Assembly (NCBI RefSeq): GCF_029457495.1
Contig: NZ_CP120361.1
Location: forward strand, 3,860,001 to 3,924,000
Length of the DNA stretch: 64,000 nt
From: Chelativorans sp. AA-79
GTDB lineage: Bacteria; Pseudomonadota; Alphaproteobacteria; Rhizobiales; Rhizobiaceae
Reading direction: 5' to 3'
The notes under the pieces were generated by a model that saw only the letters and a program-made list of their open reading frames with translations, ran no database searches and had not been told where the DNA came from. Below, in pieces: positions 1 to 9,313 of the stretch (the first letter of the stretch is position 1; each line of letters opens with the position of its first letter). Position numbers and translations under genes: made by a program.

Positions 1-1
1 G

Positions 2-769
2 ATGGACGAAGCCGCACGCATCGACATCGACGGGAATGCGATCGCCGTTCGCCATCGCCCCGGCAGAGCACCGGGGCTCATGTGGCTCGGCGGTTACCGC
101 TCCGATATGAGAGGCACCAAGGCCGAGGCACTCGACGCCTGGGCGGAGGAGCACGGCATCGCCTGCACACGGCACGACTATTCGGGCCACGGCGAATCGG
201 GCGGCGCCTTCGAACAGGGCACCATCTCGCGGTGGCTCAAGGAAAGTCTCGCCGTCTTCCGCCGCTTCACGGAAGGGACGCAGGTCCTCGTCGGCTCCTC
301 CATGGGCGCATGGATCGCGCTCAGGATGGTACAGGAGCTGCAGAAGGCCGGCGAAGGCCGGCGCGTCGGCGGCATCCTGCTCATCGCACCCGCACCGGAC
401 TTCACCACCGATCTCGTGGAGCCGGGGCTGAGCGAGGCGCAACGGGAGGCGCTGGAGCGCCAGGGCTATTTCGAGGAGCCGTCGGACTATTCGCCGGAGC
501 CTGACATCTACACCAGGGCGCTTATCGATGACGGGCGGCAGAATCGTGTGCTGGAGGGCATCATCGACACGCACTGTCCGGTGCACATCCTCCAGGGCAT
601 GGCCGATCCGGACGTGCCCTACACCCATGCGATGCGGCTGGTGGAGCACCTGCCGGCCGACGACGTGACGCTCTCGCTCGTCCGCGACGGGGATCACCGG
701 CTTTCCCGCCCGCAGGACGTCGACCTGATGCTGCGGGTGGCGGGATCGCTGATACAAAGAGCGCGATAG
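2..769 (+). CDS. Alpha/beta hydrolase (possibly 5'-partial)
   Basis: A 255-residue alpha/beta hydrolase-fold protein, likely a small cytosolic esterase or thioesterase. The nucleophile elbow GSSMG places the candidate serine at residue 100. An acid candidate lies in LQGMADPDVP (about residue 205) and the histidine in RDGDHRLS (about 232). The N-terminal WLGGYRSDM block provides the oxyanion-hole strand seen in short rhizobial hydrolases of this type. The first ATG is at base 2, so the true start could be upstream of the window. The substrate cannot be read from the sequence. It is followed by an unrelated DUF2852 gene in the same direction. Confidence 0.8.
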   Translation: MDEAARIDIDGNAIAVRHRPGRAPGLMWLGGYRSDMRGTKAEALDAWAEEHGIACTRHDYSGHGESGGAFEQGTISRWLKESLAVFRRFTEGTQVLVGSSMGAWIALRMVQELQKAGEGRRVGGILLIAPAPDFTTDLVEPGLSEAQREALERQGYFEEPSDYSPEPDIYTRALIDDGRQNRVLEGIIDTHCPVHILQGMADPDVPYTHAMRLVEHLPADDVTLSLVRDGDHRLSRPQDVDLMLRVAGSLIQRAR

Positions 770-924
770 ATCTGGCTGAAAAAATGCCCGGCAACCGGCG
801 GAAGCCGTTTCCAAGGCCATTCGCTTTTTTAGGTTGCAATGTCTTGAAAGCGCATTTCGGCCCTCCCATTTCAAAAAAGGCGGCCGCGCCCCGACCTTCA
901 ACCCTCGATGAGGAATTGGTGACA

Positions 925-1341
925 ATGACCCATTCTGCCCTGATCCGCCCGGCCTGGACCCCGGCGACGATCGCCCTGATGGTGGTCGGCTTCATGGTCT
1001 TCTGGCCACTGGGCCTTGCCATGCTCGCCTATATTCTATGGGGCGACCGGCTCCCTGAGTTCAAGCGCGGTGTGAACCGCACGACCGACGGCCTGTTCTC
1101 CAACTGCCGCCGGGCCAGCCGCAGCCATGCGAGAACCGGCAATGTCGCCTTCGACGACTGGCGCACCAAGGAACTGGAGCGCCTGGAAGAGGAGCGCCGC
1201 AAGCTCGATACCATGCGCGACGAGTTCGACGAGTACATGCGCGAACTCCGCCGCGCCAAGGACCAGGAAGAGTTCGACCGGTTCATGCGTGAGCGCAACA
1301 ATCGCGGCCCCAAGGACAACGAGGTCACCGACCTCGGCTGA
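925..1341 (+). CDS. DUF2852 family membrane protein
   Basis: A 138-residue protein of the alphaproteobacterial DUF2852 family. Residues about 12-38 form one hydrophobic segment (IALMVVGFMVFWPLGLAML). After a basic patch, the C-terminal half (about 75-130) is a charged helix rich in E, R and K with coiled-coil character, ending in ERNNRGPKD. This start is preferred over an in-frame ATG at 784 because GAGGAATTG lies just upstream and family members begin close to the membrane segment. The function is unknown. A single-span membrane protein with a cytoplasmic coiled coil is an inference. Confidence 0.85.
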   Translation: MTHSALIRPAWTPATIALMVVGFMVFWPLGLAMLAYILWGDRLPEFKRGVNRTTDGLFSNCRRASRSHARTGNVAFDDWRTKELERLEEERRKLDTMRDEFDEYMRELRRAKDQEEFDRFMRERNNRGPKDNEVTDLG

Positions 1342-1447
1342 GCGGCGAAACCGCTTCCGACCTCCGCGGCGCCCCAACGGGCGCCGTTTTCATTTGCGCG
1401 ACTCCCGCCGCCGCACCTTCCCTGTCCGAATCACATATATTCACCGA

Positions 1448-2203
1448 ATGCTGCCCCGCCTCCTCAAACGCACGCCTCCACAAGCGGCACCTCCCGCCGA
1501 GCGCACGCATGTCGTGGCCGGGCGCGAACTGCCGCTGAAGGTCGTGGAGAACGACCGCGCCCGCAGGCTTACGCTCAGGATCGCGGCCGGCGGCGCAGGT
1601 TTGCGGGTCACCGTGCCGCCCGGCGTCTCGGCGCGCGAGGTGGACCGTTTCCTGGAACGCCATCGCGGCTGGCTTGAAGAGAGGCTCAAGAAATTGCCCG
1701 AGCAGCCGCTGGTGCGGCCGGGGATCAGGATTCCCGTGCGCGGCGTGCCGCATCTCATCGTGCACCAGCCGGGCATGCGGGGAATGGTGACGGTCACCGC
1801 GATCGACGGTCAACCGGCCCTCGTCGTGAACGGGGACGTCAGGCATCTGCCCCGGCGCATCGCGGATTTCCTGAAGCGCGAGGCGCGGCGGGAAGTCGAG
1901 ATGCTTGTGGCGCGCCACACAGGCGCGGCCGGCCGGCGCGCCAAGGCGATCCGCTATAAAGACACGACGAGCCGCTGGGGCTCCTGCACCTCGGACGGCG
2001 TGCTGTCCTTCTCCTGGCGCATCATGATGGCCCCTCCCCCGGTCATCAACTATCTCGTGGCGCATGAGGTGGCGCATCTCAGGGAGATGAACCACGGGCC
2101 GGGTTTCTGGAAGCTCTGCAAGGAGCTTTGCCCGGACACCGAGCGCTGCAAGGCGTGGCTCAAGAGGAACGGGACCGCGCTGCAGGCGATACGGTTCGGA
2201 TAG
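1448..2203 (+). CDS. M48/YgjP-type zinc metallopeptidase
   Basis: A 251-residue member of the YgjP/WLM-like metallopeptidase family (DUF45). The zinc motif HEVAHLREMNH (about residues 206-216) supplies two zinc histidines and the catalytic glutamate. Upstream is the family signature TTSRWGSCTSDG. The N-terminal half (VAGRELPLKVVENDRARRLT) is the beta-rich domain that precedes the peptidase domain in these proteins. Start ATG 1448 gives the usual family length; the frame stays open further upstream but that part resembles nothing. No signal peptide is seen, so it is probably cytosolic. The substrate is unknown. Confidence 0.85.
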   Translation: MLPRLLKRTPPQAAPPAERTHVVAGRELPLKVVENDRARRLTLRIAAGGAGLRVTVPPGVSAREVDRFLERHRGWLEERLKKLPEQPLVRPGIRIPVRGVPHLIVHQPGMRGMVTVTAIDGQPALVVNGDVRHLPRRIADFLKREARREVEMLVARHTGAAGRRAKAIRYKDTTSRWGSCTSDGVLSFSWRIMMAPPPVINYLVAHEVAHLREMNHGPGFWKLCKELCPDTERCKAWLKRNGTALQAIRFG

Positions 2204-2212
2204 CAATAGGGA

Positions 2213-2252
2213 GTAGCGAATAGCGAGCAGGGAAGCGGCAGCTATTCGCTAC
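2213..2252. repeat. Inverted repeat of GTAGCGAATAGC type
   Basis: GTAGCGAATAGC (2213-2224) is perfectly complementary to GCTATTCGCTAC (2241-2252) across a 16-base loop, and another GCTATTCGCT copy follows at about 2255. It lies between the metallopeptidase gene and trpF. A related sequence occurs near 32949-32988. It looks like a short intergenic palindromic repeat that could also work as a transcript-end hairpin. Confidence 0.75.
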
Positions 2253-2305
2253 CCGCTATTCGCTTACTATCGACTCCATCCTCATTTCATGCCACTCCCA
2301 CGCCG

Positions 2306-2962
2306 ATGAAACTCGACATCAAGATCTGCGGGCTGAAGACCGAGGGCGCCATCGCCGCCGCGCTTGACGGCGGGGCGAGCCATGTCGGCTTCATCTTCTT
2401 TCCCAAGAGCCCGCGGAACGTGGAGGTCGAGACGGCGGCCCGGCTGCGGCAGGCGGCGACCGGCCGCGCGAAAGCCGTGGCCGTGACGGTGGATGCCGAT
2501 GACGAGACGCTGGAGCGGATCGTCGAGGGACTGCGGCCCGACATGCTGCAGCTTCACGGGCGCGAAAGCCCCGAAAGGCTGGAAGAGCTGAAAGCGCGCT
2601 ACGGCCTGCCCGTGATGAAGGCCATATCGGTGCGGGAGGCGCGGGATCTGGAGGCGGCCGCGGCCTATCAAGACATCACCGACCACCTCCTGCTCGACGC
2701 CAAGCCGCCCGCCGGCGCGGAGCTTCCGGGCGGAAACGGCGTGCCCTTCGATTGGGCGCTGCTTGCTTCCCTTGACGGAAAAGTGGATTACATGCTTTCG
2801 GGTGGTCTCAACGCGGCCAATATCGGCGAGGCGCTCAACACCGCCAAGCCGCGCGGCATCGACGTTTCTTCCGGCGTGGAACGCGCGCCAGGCGAAAAGG
2901 ACCCGGATTTGATACGCGCCTTCTTCAGCGCCGTGCAGACCGCACGGGGCGAGCGCGAGTAA
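2306..2962 (+). CDS. trpF: Phosphoribosylanthranilate isomerase TrpF
   Basis: Catalyses the Amadori rearrangement of N-(5-phosphoribosyl)anthranilate in tryptophan synthesis. The 218-residue TIM-barrel shows KICGLK with the catalytic Cys at residue 8, [10 protein letters not shown] near 28-37, LQLHGRE near 81-87, and the general acid Asp in LLLDAKPP (residue 131). The C-terminal SGGLN and GIDVSSGVE are phosphate-binding signatures. It is a stand-alone TrpF, not fused to TrpC. It leads a tightly packed run into trpB, 10 bases downstream, as is usual in rhizobia. Confidence 0.97.
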   Translation: MKLDIKICGLKTEGAIAAALDGGASHVGFIFFPKSPRNVEVETAARLRQAATGRAKAVAVTVDADDETLERIVEGLRPDMLQLHGRESPERLEELKARYGLPVMKAISVREARDLEAAAAYQDITDHLLLDAKPPAGAELPGGNGVPFDWALLASLDGKVDYMLSGGLNAANIGEALNTAKPRGIDVSSGVERAPGEKDPDLIRAFFSAVQTARGERE

Positions 2963-2972
2963 CGGAGGCGGC

Positions 2973-4193
2973 ATGAACAAGCCGGTCGAACCCAATTCCT
3001 TCCGCACCGGACCCGACGAGCAGGGCATGTTCGGCATTTTCGGCGGCCGCTTCGTGGCGGAAACGCTGATGCCGCTGATCCTCGACCTCGAGGAGCACTG
3101 GAACGCGGCCAAGAACGATCCGGCCTTCCAGGCGGAGCTCGCCCATCTCGGCGCGCATTACACCGGCCGCCCCTCGCCGCTCTATTTCGCAGAGCGGCTG
3201 ACGGAGCATCTCGGCGGCGCCAGGATCTACTTCAAGCGCGAGGAGCTGAACCACACCGGCAGCCACAAGGTGAACAACTGCGTGGGGCAGATCCTGCTCG
3301 CCCGGCGCATGGGCAAGACGCGCATCATCGCCGAAACCGGTGCGGGCCAGCACGGCGTCGCTTCGGCCACCGTGGCGGCGCGCTTCGGCTTGCCGTGCGT
3401 GGTCTATATGGGCGCCACCGACGTGGAGCGGCAGGCGCCGAACGTGTTCCGCATGCGGCTGCTCGGCGCGGAGGTGAAGCCCGTGACCTCCGGCCACGGC
3501 ACGCTCAAGGACGCCATGAACGAGGCGCTGCGCGACTGGGTGACGAATGTCGAGGACACGTATTACCTGATCGGCACCGCCGCCGGCCCGCACCCCTATC
3601 CGGAGCTGGTGCGCGACTTCCAGTCCGTCATCGGCAAGGAGGCGAAGGAGCAGATCCTTGAAGCCGAAGGAAGGCTGCCGGACATGCTGGTGGCGGCCGT
3701 CGGCGGCGGCTCCAACGCGATCGGGTTGTTCCACCCCTTCCTCGACGACCGGCAAGTGGCCATGGTGGGCGTGGAAGCGGGCGGCAAGGGCCTCGAGGGC
3801 GACGAGCACTGCGCCTCCATCACGGCGGGCAGGCCGGGCGTGCTGCACGGCAACCGCACCTATCTCCTTCAGAACGACGACGGGCAGATCAAGGAAGGCC
3901 ATTCCATCTCGGCCGGCCTCGACTATCCCGGCATCGGTCCGGAGCATTCCTGGCTCAAGGAGGCGGGGCGCGTGGAATATGCGCCGATCATGGACCATGA
4001 GGCGCTGGAGGCCTTCCAGCTTCTGACGCGCCTTGAAGGCATCATCCCGGCGCTGGAGCCTTCCCATGCGCTGGCCGAGGTGATGAAGCGGGCGCCGAAG
4101 ATGCGCAAGGACCAGATCATCCTCATGAACCTCTCCGGCCGCGGCGACAAGGATATCTTCGCCGTGGCGAAGCATCTGAAGATGGACATTTGA
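2973..4193 (+). CDS. trpB: Tryptophan synthase beta chain TrpB
   Basis: The PLP-dependent beta subunit joins indole, channelled from TrpA, to serine. The 406-residue protein carries the Schiff-base lysine in HTGSHKVNN (Lys99), the catalytic Glu in AETGAGQHG (Glu121) and the phosphate-binding GGGSNAIG loop. The N-terminal [11 protein letters not shown] and C-terminal LSGRGDKD blocks are also typical. GGAGGC lies just before the ATG. Its partner trpA is about 1 kb further on, separated from trpB by cutA and a toxin-antitoxin pair, which is not the compact trpBA arrangement. Confidence 0.98.
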   Translation: MNKPVEPNSFRTGPDEQGMFGIFGGRFVAETLMPLILDLEEHWNAAKNDPAFQAELAHLGAHYTGRPSPLYFAERLTEHLGGARIYFKREELNHTGSHKVNNCVGQILLARRMGKTRIIAETGAGQHGVASATVAARFGLPCVVYMGATDVERQAPNVFRMRLLGAEVKPVTSGHGTLKDAMNEALRDWVTNVEDTYYLIGTAAGPHPYPELVRDFQSVIGKEAKEQILEAEGRLPDMLVAAVGGGSNAIGLFHPFLDDRQVAMVGVEAGGKGLEGDEHCASITAGRPGVLHGNRTYLLQNDDGQIKEGHSISAGLDYPGIGPEHSWLKEAGRVEYAPIMDHEALEAFQLLTRLEGIIPALEPSHALAEVMKRAPKMRKDQIILMNLSGRGDKDIFAVAKHLKMDI

Positions 4194-4196
4194 GGC

Positions 4197-4526
4197 ATGG
4201 CGCTCATCTTCATCGACGTGTGGGTGAACTGTCCCGACCGGGAAACGGCGGAGAAGATCGCCGATGCCTGCATCGGCGAGAAAGTTGCCGCCTGCGCCAA
4301 CGTCTTTGCACCCATCGCGAGCCGATACCGTTGGAAGGGCGCAGTGGAGACGGCGGAGGAAGTGCCGCTGCTCCTCAAGACGCGCGCGGAGCATTTCGAC
4401 GCCGTCTGCGCGGTGGTGCGCCCGCTGCATCCCTTTGAGGTGCCATCGATCACCGCGACGGAGATCTGCAATATCGACCAGCCCTATGCCGACTGGCTGC
4501 GCAAGGAGACGAGGGAGCCGGCATGA
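4197..4526 (+). CDS. cutA: CutA divalent-ion tolerance protein
   Basis: A 109-residue trimeric ferredoxin-like-fold protein of the CutA1 family, linked to divalent metal tolerance. It shows the family order: NCPDRETAEKIAD, then AACANVFAPIASRYRWKG, EVPLLLKT, HPFEVPSI and a terminal YADWL. It starts 3 bases after the trpB stop, so it is very probably translationally coupled. The metal-tolerance role is family knowledge. The operon position suggests only co-transcription with trp genes, not a role in tryptophan synthesis. Confidence 0.92.
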   Translation: MALIFIDVWVNCPDRETAEKIADACIGEKVAACANVFAPIASRYRWKGAVETAEEVPLLLKTRAEHFDAVCAVVRPLHPFEVPSITATEICNIDQPYADWLRKETREPA

Positions 4527-4592
4527 CCCGCATCGCGATTCGACCATCGGCCGCGGCCCATGGTAAACTCAGGCAACCGAAGGAGCACTGAG

Positions 4593-4874
4593 ATGGGTGA
4601 ACTGCCGCTGCGCCTGGACCCGAAAACAAGGGAAGACCTTGAGCGCGAGGCGCGCTTGCAGGAAACGTCCGAGGCCGAACTGGTCGAACGGGCAGTCCGC
4701 ATGTATCTCGAATTTCAGGAACATGACCGGCAGATCATGCGCGAGCGGGTCGCCGAAGCCGACAAGGGCATCTTCGTTTCCGAGGAGGCGATGCACCGGT
4801 GGGTGGGGAGTTGGGGAACGGAGAACGAACTGCCTCCTCCTGAACCGGACATTTTCCCCGCCAAACGTTCATGA
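4593..4874 (+). CDS. Ribbon-helix-helix antitoxin
   Basis: A 93-residue putative antitoxin. The N-terminal MGELPLRLDPKTREDLE followed by an LQETSEAELVERAVRMYLE helix fits a ribbon-helix-helix DNA-binding domain (about residues 3-45). The C-terminal half, ending in [13 protein letters not shown], would be the toxin-binding tail. This ATG is chosen over one at 4560 because AAGGAGCACTGAG sits directly before it. The stop codon overlaps the toxin ATG by four bases (4871-4874), the usual antitoxin-toxin coupling. It probably represses its own promoter, which must lie downstream of cutA. Confidence 0.8.
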   Translation: MGELPLRLDPKTREDLEREARLQETSEAELVERAVRMYLEFQEHDRQIMRERVAEADKGIFVSEEAMHRWVGSWGTENELPPPEPDIFPAKRS

Positions 4875-5161
4875 AGATTGTCTTCCTGCCTTCGGCACGG
4901 CGCGATCTCGAGTGGTTTCGACGTTACTATGAAAAAGTCTTTCCAGAGGGTGCCAACAGAGCACGTGAACATTACAGCCGGGCTATGGCCGCTCTGCGGC
5001 ATAATTCCGAGATTGGTCGCCCGTCCGAAAACAACGAGCATCGCGCTTATCCCGTGCTTCGCACCCCCTTCTCATTCGTCTATCGAATCGCTAACGAGCG
5101 CATAGAGATCTTGCGAGTTCGCGACGGGCGCGCAGAAGAACAACCCAGGACGGCTCGCTAG
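4871..5161 (+). CDS. RelE/ParE-family toxin
   Basis: A 96-residue protein with the RelE/ParE plan: an N-terminal strand ([19 protein letters not shown]), two helices, then [24 protein letters not shown] and a final EILRVRDGR strand. Members either cleave mRNA on the ribosome (RelE) or inhibit gyrase (ParE); which applies cannot be told here. It overlaps the antitoxin by 4 bases and ends 10 bases before trpA, so any transcript that reads trpF through trpA also carries this pair. Confidence 0.85.
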   Translation: MKIVFLPSARRDLEWFRRYYEKVFPEGANRAREHYSRAMAALRHNSEIGRPSENNEHRAYPVLRTPFSFVYRIANERIEILRVRDGRAEEQPRTAR

Positions 5162-5171
5162 GGGCATTCCC

Positions 5172-6014
5172 ATGACCACCACCCGCATCGACAGGCTTTT
5201 CGCCAAGCTCAAGACCGAGAACAGGCCGGCGCTCGTCACCTATTTCATGGGCGGCGATCCCGACTATGAGACGTCGCTCTCCATCATGAAGGCACTGCCC
5301 AGGGCCGGCAGCGACGTCATCGAGCTCGGCATGCCCTTCTCCGACCCGATGGCGGACGGGCCGGCGATCCAGGCGGCCGGCTTGCGCGCGCTCAAGGGCG
5401 GTCAGACGCTTTCCAAGACCCTTCAGATGGCACGGGTCTTCCGGCAAGAGAACGACCACACGCCGATCGTGATGATGGGCTATTACAATCCCATCTATAT
5501 CTACGGCGTGGACCGCTTCCTCGCCGACGCGAAGGCCTCCGGCATCGACGGGCTCATCATCGTCGACCTGCCGCCGGAGATGGACGAGGAACTGTGTCTG
5601 CCGGCGCTCGAGGCGGGCATAAACTTCGTCCGGCTTGCGACGCCCACCACGGACGACAGGCGCCTGCCCAAGGTGCTCGAGAACACCTCGGGCTTCGTCT
5701 ACTACGTGTCGATGACGGGCATCACCGGTTCCGCCCTGCCGGACACCTCCAAGGTCGCGGCCGCGGTGTCCCGCATCAAGAGCCACACGCCGCTTCCCGT
5801 CTGCGTCGGCTTCGGCGTGAAGACGGCGAGCCAGGCCCGCGCGATCGGGGCGGCGGCGGACGGCGTGGTGGTGGGCACGGCCATCGTCAACGCGGTGGCC
5901 AGCGTCCTCGGCCCCGACGGCAGGACGACCGCCGACCCGGCGGAGGCCGTCGCCACGCTTGTGCGCGGCCTTGCCGATGGCGTAGGCGAGGCGAGGCTTG
6001 CCACCGCCGAATAA
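5172..6014 (+). CDS. trpA: Tryptophan synthase alpha chain TrpA
   Basis: Cleaves indole-3-glycerol phosphate to indole and glyceraldehyde 3-phosphate. The 280-residue TIM barrel shows [17 protein letters not shown], with the catalytic Glu51 and Asp62. Further along come MGYYNPI, the VDLPPE loop, [10 protein letters not shown], and [11 protein letters not shown] with VVVGTAIV for phosphate binding. Length is normal. It follows the toxin gene by 10 bases and precedes accD by about 50, so the trp genes and the fatty-acid/folate genes probably share a transcript. Confidence 0.98.
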   Translation: MTTTRIDRLFAKLKTENRPALVTYFMGGDPDYETSLSIMKALPRAGSDVIELGMPFSDPMADGPAIQAAGLRALKGGQTLSKTLQMARVFRQENDHTPIVMMGYYNPIYIYGVDRFLADAKASGIDGLIIVDLPPEMDEELCLPALEAGINFVRLATPTTDDRRLPKVLENTSGFVYYVSMTGITGSALPDTSKVAAAVSRIKSHTPLPVCVGFGVKTASQARAIGAAADGVVVGTAIVNAVASVLGPDGRTTADPAEAVATLVRGLADGVGEARLATAE

Positions 6015-6062
6015 CGGACAATTTCCCCCGGAACTATGTTCGGAGAGGAAGGAGTATCTGCC

Positions 6063-6989
6063 ATGAACTGGATCACCAACTACGTCCGGCCGAAGATCAA
6101 TTCCATGCTCGGCCGCCGCGAGATGCCCGAAAACCTCTGGATCAAGGATCCGGAGACGGGCGAGATGGTCTTCCACAAGGACCTGGAGGAGAACCAGTGG
6201 GTTATCCCCTCCTCCGGCTACCACATGAAGATCTCGGCCAAGGAGCGGCTGAGACATTTCTTCGATGACGGCGCCTATGAAACGCTGGAAAATCCCAAAG
6301 TGCCGGTCGACCCGCTGAAATTCCGCGACGAGCGCCGCTATGTCGACCGCCTGCGCGATGCCAAGGCGAAGGCCGGCATCGACGACGCGGTGCTGAACGC
6401 GGTCGGCCGCGTGGAGGACCTGGAAATCCTCGCCACGGTGCAGGACTTCGCCTTCATGGGCGGTTCGCTCGGCATGGCGGCCGGCGAAGCGATCGTGCGC
6501 GGTTTCGAGACCGCCGTGGAGCGCCGTCTTCCGCTGGTCCTCTTCGCCGCCTCCGGCGGGGCGCGCATGCAGGAAGGCATCCTTTCGCTCATGCAGCTTC
6601 CGCGCACGACAGTGGCTGTGGACCGGCTCAAGGAAGCCGGCCTGCCCTATATCGTCGTATTGACCAACCCGACGACCGGCGGCGTGACGGCTTCTTACGC
6701 CATGCTGGGCGACGTGCACATCGCCGAGCCCGGCGCGCTCATCGGCTTTGCCGGTCCGCGTGTGATCGAGCAGACGATCCGTGAAAAGCTGCCCGAAGGG
6801 TTCCAGCGCGCCGAGTACCTGATGGCGCATGGCATGGTGGACATGGTCGTCTCGCGCATCGAGATGAAAGCCACGGTCGCCCGCCTGCTCAAGATCCTGC
6901 TCAAGAAGCCGCTGGAAGTCGAGGAAGACACGAACCTGCAGCTGCCTGCTCCCGACGAAGCCACCACCGAAGCTGCGGTGAATGCCTGA
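6063..6989 (+). CDS. accD: Acetyl-CoA carboxylase carboxyltransferase beta subunit AccD
   Basis: The beta subunit of the carboxyltransferase that makes malonyl-CoA for fatty-acid synthesis. The 308-residue protein has the crotonase-like carboxyltransferase domain ([38 protein letters not shown]). ATG 6063 is preferred because AGAGGAAGGAG lies just upstream and [12 protein letters not shown] is the conserved rhizobial N-terminus. All four positions that are zinc cysteines in E. coli AccD are replaced (residues 29, 32, 48 and 51 are D, T, I and S). It overlaps folC by 8 bases. Confidence 0.97.
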   Translation: MNWITNYVRPKINSMLGRREMPENLWIKDPETGEMVFHKDLEENQWVIPSSGYHMKISAKERLRHFFDDGAYETLENPKVPVDPLKFRDERRYVDRLRDAKAKAGIDDAVLNAVGRVEDLEILATVQDFAFMGGSLGMAAGEAIVRGFETAVERRLPLVLFAASGGARMQEGILSLMQLPRTTVAVDRLKEAGLPYIVVLTNPTTGGVTASYAMLGDVHIAEPGALIGFAGPRVIEQTIREKLPEGFQRAEYLMAHGMVDMVVSRIEMKATVARLLKILLKKPLEVEEDTNLQLPAPDEATTEAAVNA

Positions 6990-8340
6990 TTCCACCGGCA
7001 AGGTTCCGAAACATCCCATGAGTGCCGCAGAGCGCGCCATCGACCGGCTGATGGCGCTCCACCCCAAAGGCTTCGACCTGTCGCTGGAGCGCATCAGCCG
7101 GCTTCTCCAGCGCCTCGGCGATCCGCACGAGCGGCTTCCGCCTGTGATCCACATCGCGGGCACCAATGGCAAGGGCTCGGCGGCGGCATTCGCGCGCGCT
7201 CTGCTCGAGGCTTCGGGCAGGACCGTCCATGTCCACACGTCGCCCCATCTGGTGAATTGGCACGAGCGCTTCCGCATGGGTACTCCCGGCGGCGGCAAGT
7301 TCGTCGAGGATGCGGTGCTGGCGGAAGCGGTGGAGCGGGTGGCGGAGGCCAATCGCGACGAACAGATCACGGTCTTCGAGATCCTCACGGCGGTCATGTT
7401 CGTGCTCTTTTCCGAGCATCCCGCGGATGCCGCCGTGGTGGAGGTGGGGCTCGGCGGCCGGTTCGACGCCACCAATGTCATTGCCCACCCGGCAGCGAGC
7501 CTGATCATGCCGATCTCGCTCGACCACGAGGCCTATCTGGGCGACCGGGTGGAGCTGATCGCGGCCGAAAAGGCGGGCATCATCAAGCCCGACTCGCCCG
7601 CCGTCATCGGCCAGCAGGAATGGGATGCCGCGCGCGACGTACTTATCGAAACGGCGGAGCGGCTCGGCGCGCCTTTCGAAGTCTACGGGCAGGACTTCAT
7701 CGCGGTCGAGGAGAATGGCCGCATGGTCTACCAGGACGAGGACGGGCTCATGGACCTGCCCCTGCCCCGCCTCGTGGGCCGGCACCAGCTCGCCAACGCG
7801 GCGGCGGCCATTGCCGCCGTGAAGGCGGCCGGCTTTGCGGTGAGCGACCGGGCGGCGGAACAGGCGATGCTCAACGTCTCCTGGCCCGGCCGCATGCAAC
7901 GCCTCCAGGAAGGACGCCTCGTGGCGCTCGCGCCCGAGGGCGCGGAAATCTGGGTCGACGGGGGACACAATCCCGGCGCGGGCACGGTGATCGCCGAGGC
8001 GATGGCGGAAGCGGAAGAGAAGCGCCCGAGGCCGCTGGTGCTGATCACCGGCATGATCAACACCAAGGACCAGACCGGGTATTTCCGGGCGTTCGAGGAT
8101 ATGGCGCGGCATGTCTACACGGTGCCGGTCAACAACAGCGACGCCGGCGTGCCCAACAGCGAGCTGGCCGCCCGGGCAATCGTCGCGGGCCTCTCGGCCG
8201 AGCCCGTAAACTCCGTGTCGAACGCGTTGAGGCTCCTCCGCGATAGCTGGGACGATCCGGCGCCGCCGCGCATCCTCATCAGCGGTTCGCTCTATCTCGC
8301 GGGCGAGGTGCTGGCGGAAAACGGCACGCCGCCGGAGTGA
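6982..8340 (+). CDS. folC: Bifunctional folylpolyglutamate/dihydrofolate synthase FolC
   Basis: Adds glutamate to dihydropteroate and extends the polyglutamate tail of folates. The 452-residue Mur-ligase-type enzyme has the P-loop [14 protein letters not shown], the folate-binding [36 protein letters not shown] and the C-terminal ligase-domain motif [10 protein letters not shown]. The start at 6982 overlaps the accD stop, suggesting coupling. An in-frame ATG at 7018 is an alternative that would remove 12 poorly conserved residues. It is the last gene of the trp-accD-folC run. Confidence 0.95.
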   Translation: MPDSTGKVPKHPMSAAERAIDRLMALHPKGFDLSLERISRLLQRLGDPHERLPPVIHIAGTNGKGSAAAFARALLEASGRTVHVHTSPHLVNWHERFRMGTPGGGKFVEDAVLAEAVERVAEANRDEQITVFEILTAVMFVLFSEHPADAAVVEVGLGGRFDATNVIAHPAASLIMPISLDHEAYLGDRVELIAAEKAGIIKPDSPAVIGQQEWDAARDVLIETAERLGAPFEVYGQDFIAVEENGRMVYQDEDGLMDLPLPRLVGRHQLANAAAAIAAVKAAGFAVSDRAAEQAMLNVSWPGRMQRLQEGRLVALAPEGAEIWVDGGHNPGAGTVIAEAMAEAEEKRPRPLVLITGMINTKDQTGYFRAFEDMARHVYTVPVNNSDAGVPNSELAARAIVAGLSAEPVNSVSNALRLLRDSWDDPAPPRILISGSLYLAGEVLAENGTPPE

Positions 8341-8362
8341 GCGCGGGCTGCATGCCACCCTG

Positions 8363-8405
8363 CGCACCCGCTGCGGGTGCGGCAAGCTCCGCCGGGCGCT
8401 GCCCG
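8363..8405 (+). terminator. Two GC-rich hairpins after folC
   Basis: CGCACCCG and CGGGTGCG (8363-8381, loop CTG) form a perfect 8-bp stem. A second stem, CGGGC/GCCCG, follows at 8393-8405. They lie within 70 bases of the folC stop codon. No T-run follows, so this is a possible Rho-assisted end or processing site, not a classical intrinsic terminator. Confidence 0.45.
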
Positions 8406-8541
8406 ACCTGCTCGCACCCGGAAAATCTCGAATATCGCTTGATTTCGGACGCACTTAGCCAAAAGCCGTATAGAAGGATAAATCCGGTCGATTTTCAGCA
8501 ACCAGGAGAATGAGGCGCTGAGGGAGAAACTTCGCAGCCTG

Positions 8542-9291
8542 TTGCCAGGCAGGAAGAAGGACGACGGGGGGCGCCAGCGGATGAAAATCCAGCTTGGCGG
8601 CGCCATTGTCTACGCCGTGGGCGATGTTCACGGCTGCTACGGGCAACTGCTGTCCCTGGAGCGCCAAATCGAGGCCGATGCGGCAGGATTCAAGGGCCGC
8701 AAGCTCATCGTCATGCTCGGCGACTATATCGACCGGGGGCCCGAATCGGCCCAGGTGATCGAGCACCTTCTGCAGACGCCGCCGGAGGGCTTCCACCGCA
8801 TCTGCCTCGCCGGCAATCATGAGGCGGCGTTTCTCGATTATCTGGAAGGAAGGCTCCCCCGTGACGCATGGCTGGCCATGGGCGGCGGCGCTGCACTGCG
8901 CTCCTACGGAATGGACCTTGCCTATCTCTCCAACCTCTATTCGAGCGCACAGATCGACGACATGGTGCGCAGCGGCATTCCCCAGCAGCATAGGGATTTC
9001 CTGCGCACGCTGCCCATCATGGCCTATTCACGACAGGTTGCGTTCGTGCATGCCGGCATCCGGCCGGGCCTGCCGCTGGAACGGCAGGATGAGCGGGATA
9101 TCCTTTATATTCGCGACGAATTCTTCGACAATATCCACCTGCTGGATCGGTGGGTGATCCACGGTCACACGCCTGTCGAGAAGCCGGAACTGAAAGGGCG
9201 GCGCCTCAACATCGATACGGGCGCCTATATGGGCGGCCCGCTCACCGCGGTTCAGATCGGCGCCGGGCGCGCGCGGTTCTTCACGGCATAG
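8542..9291 (+). CDS. Calcineurin-like serine/threonine phosphatase
   Basis: A metallophosphoesterase of the bacterial PP1-like (PrpA/B, ApaH-like) group. The metal-binding signatures appear in order: GDVHGCYGQ, GDYIDRGPE and GNHEAAF, with later GHTPVEKPE and NIDTGAYMGG. The frame offers TTG 8542 (249 residues) or ATG 8581 (236 residues); both lie before the first conserved strand. Neither has a strong ribosome site, and the frame is open back to 8482 without another start codon, so the N-terminus is uncertain. The physiological substrate (phosphoprotein or dinucleotide) cannot be decided here. Confidence 0.87.
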   Translation: MPGRKKDDGGRQRMKIQLGGAIVYAVGDVHGCYGQLLSLERQIEADAAGFKGRKLIVMLGDYIDRGPESAQVIEHLLQTPPEGFHRICLAGNHEAAFLDYLEGRLPRDAWLAMGGGAALRSYGMDLAYLSNLYSSAQIDDMVRSGIPQQHRDFLRTLPIMAYSRQVAFVHAGIRPGLPLERQDERDILYIRDEFFDNIHLLDRWVIHGHTPVEKPELKGRRLNIDTGAYMGGPLTAVQIGAGRARFFTA

Positions 9292-9313
9292 ATCCTCTTC
9301 CGGTCCAGCCGTT

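Noticed and set aside
5091..7508. An 805-codon open frame on the minus strand across trpA, accD and folC
   Set aside because: It lies antisense to three unmistakable enzymes, has low-complexity, His- and Arg-rich content, and no domain. It is a by-product of high GC.
8510..8521. ATG after GGAG before the phosphatase gene
   Set aside because: It reads only ATG-AGG-CGC-TGA and is out of frame with the phosphatase. A leader peptide of three codons cannot be supported.
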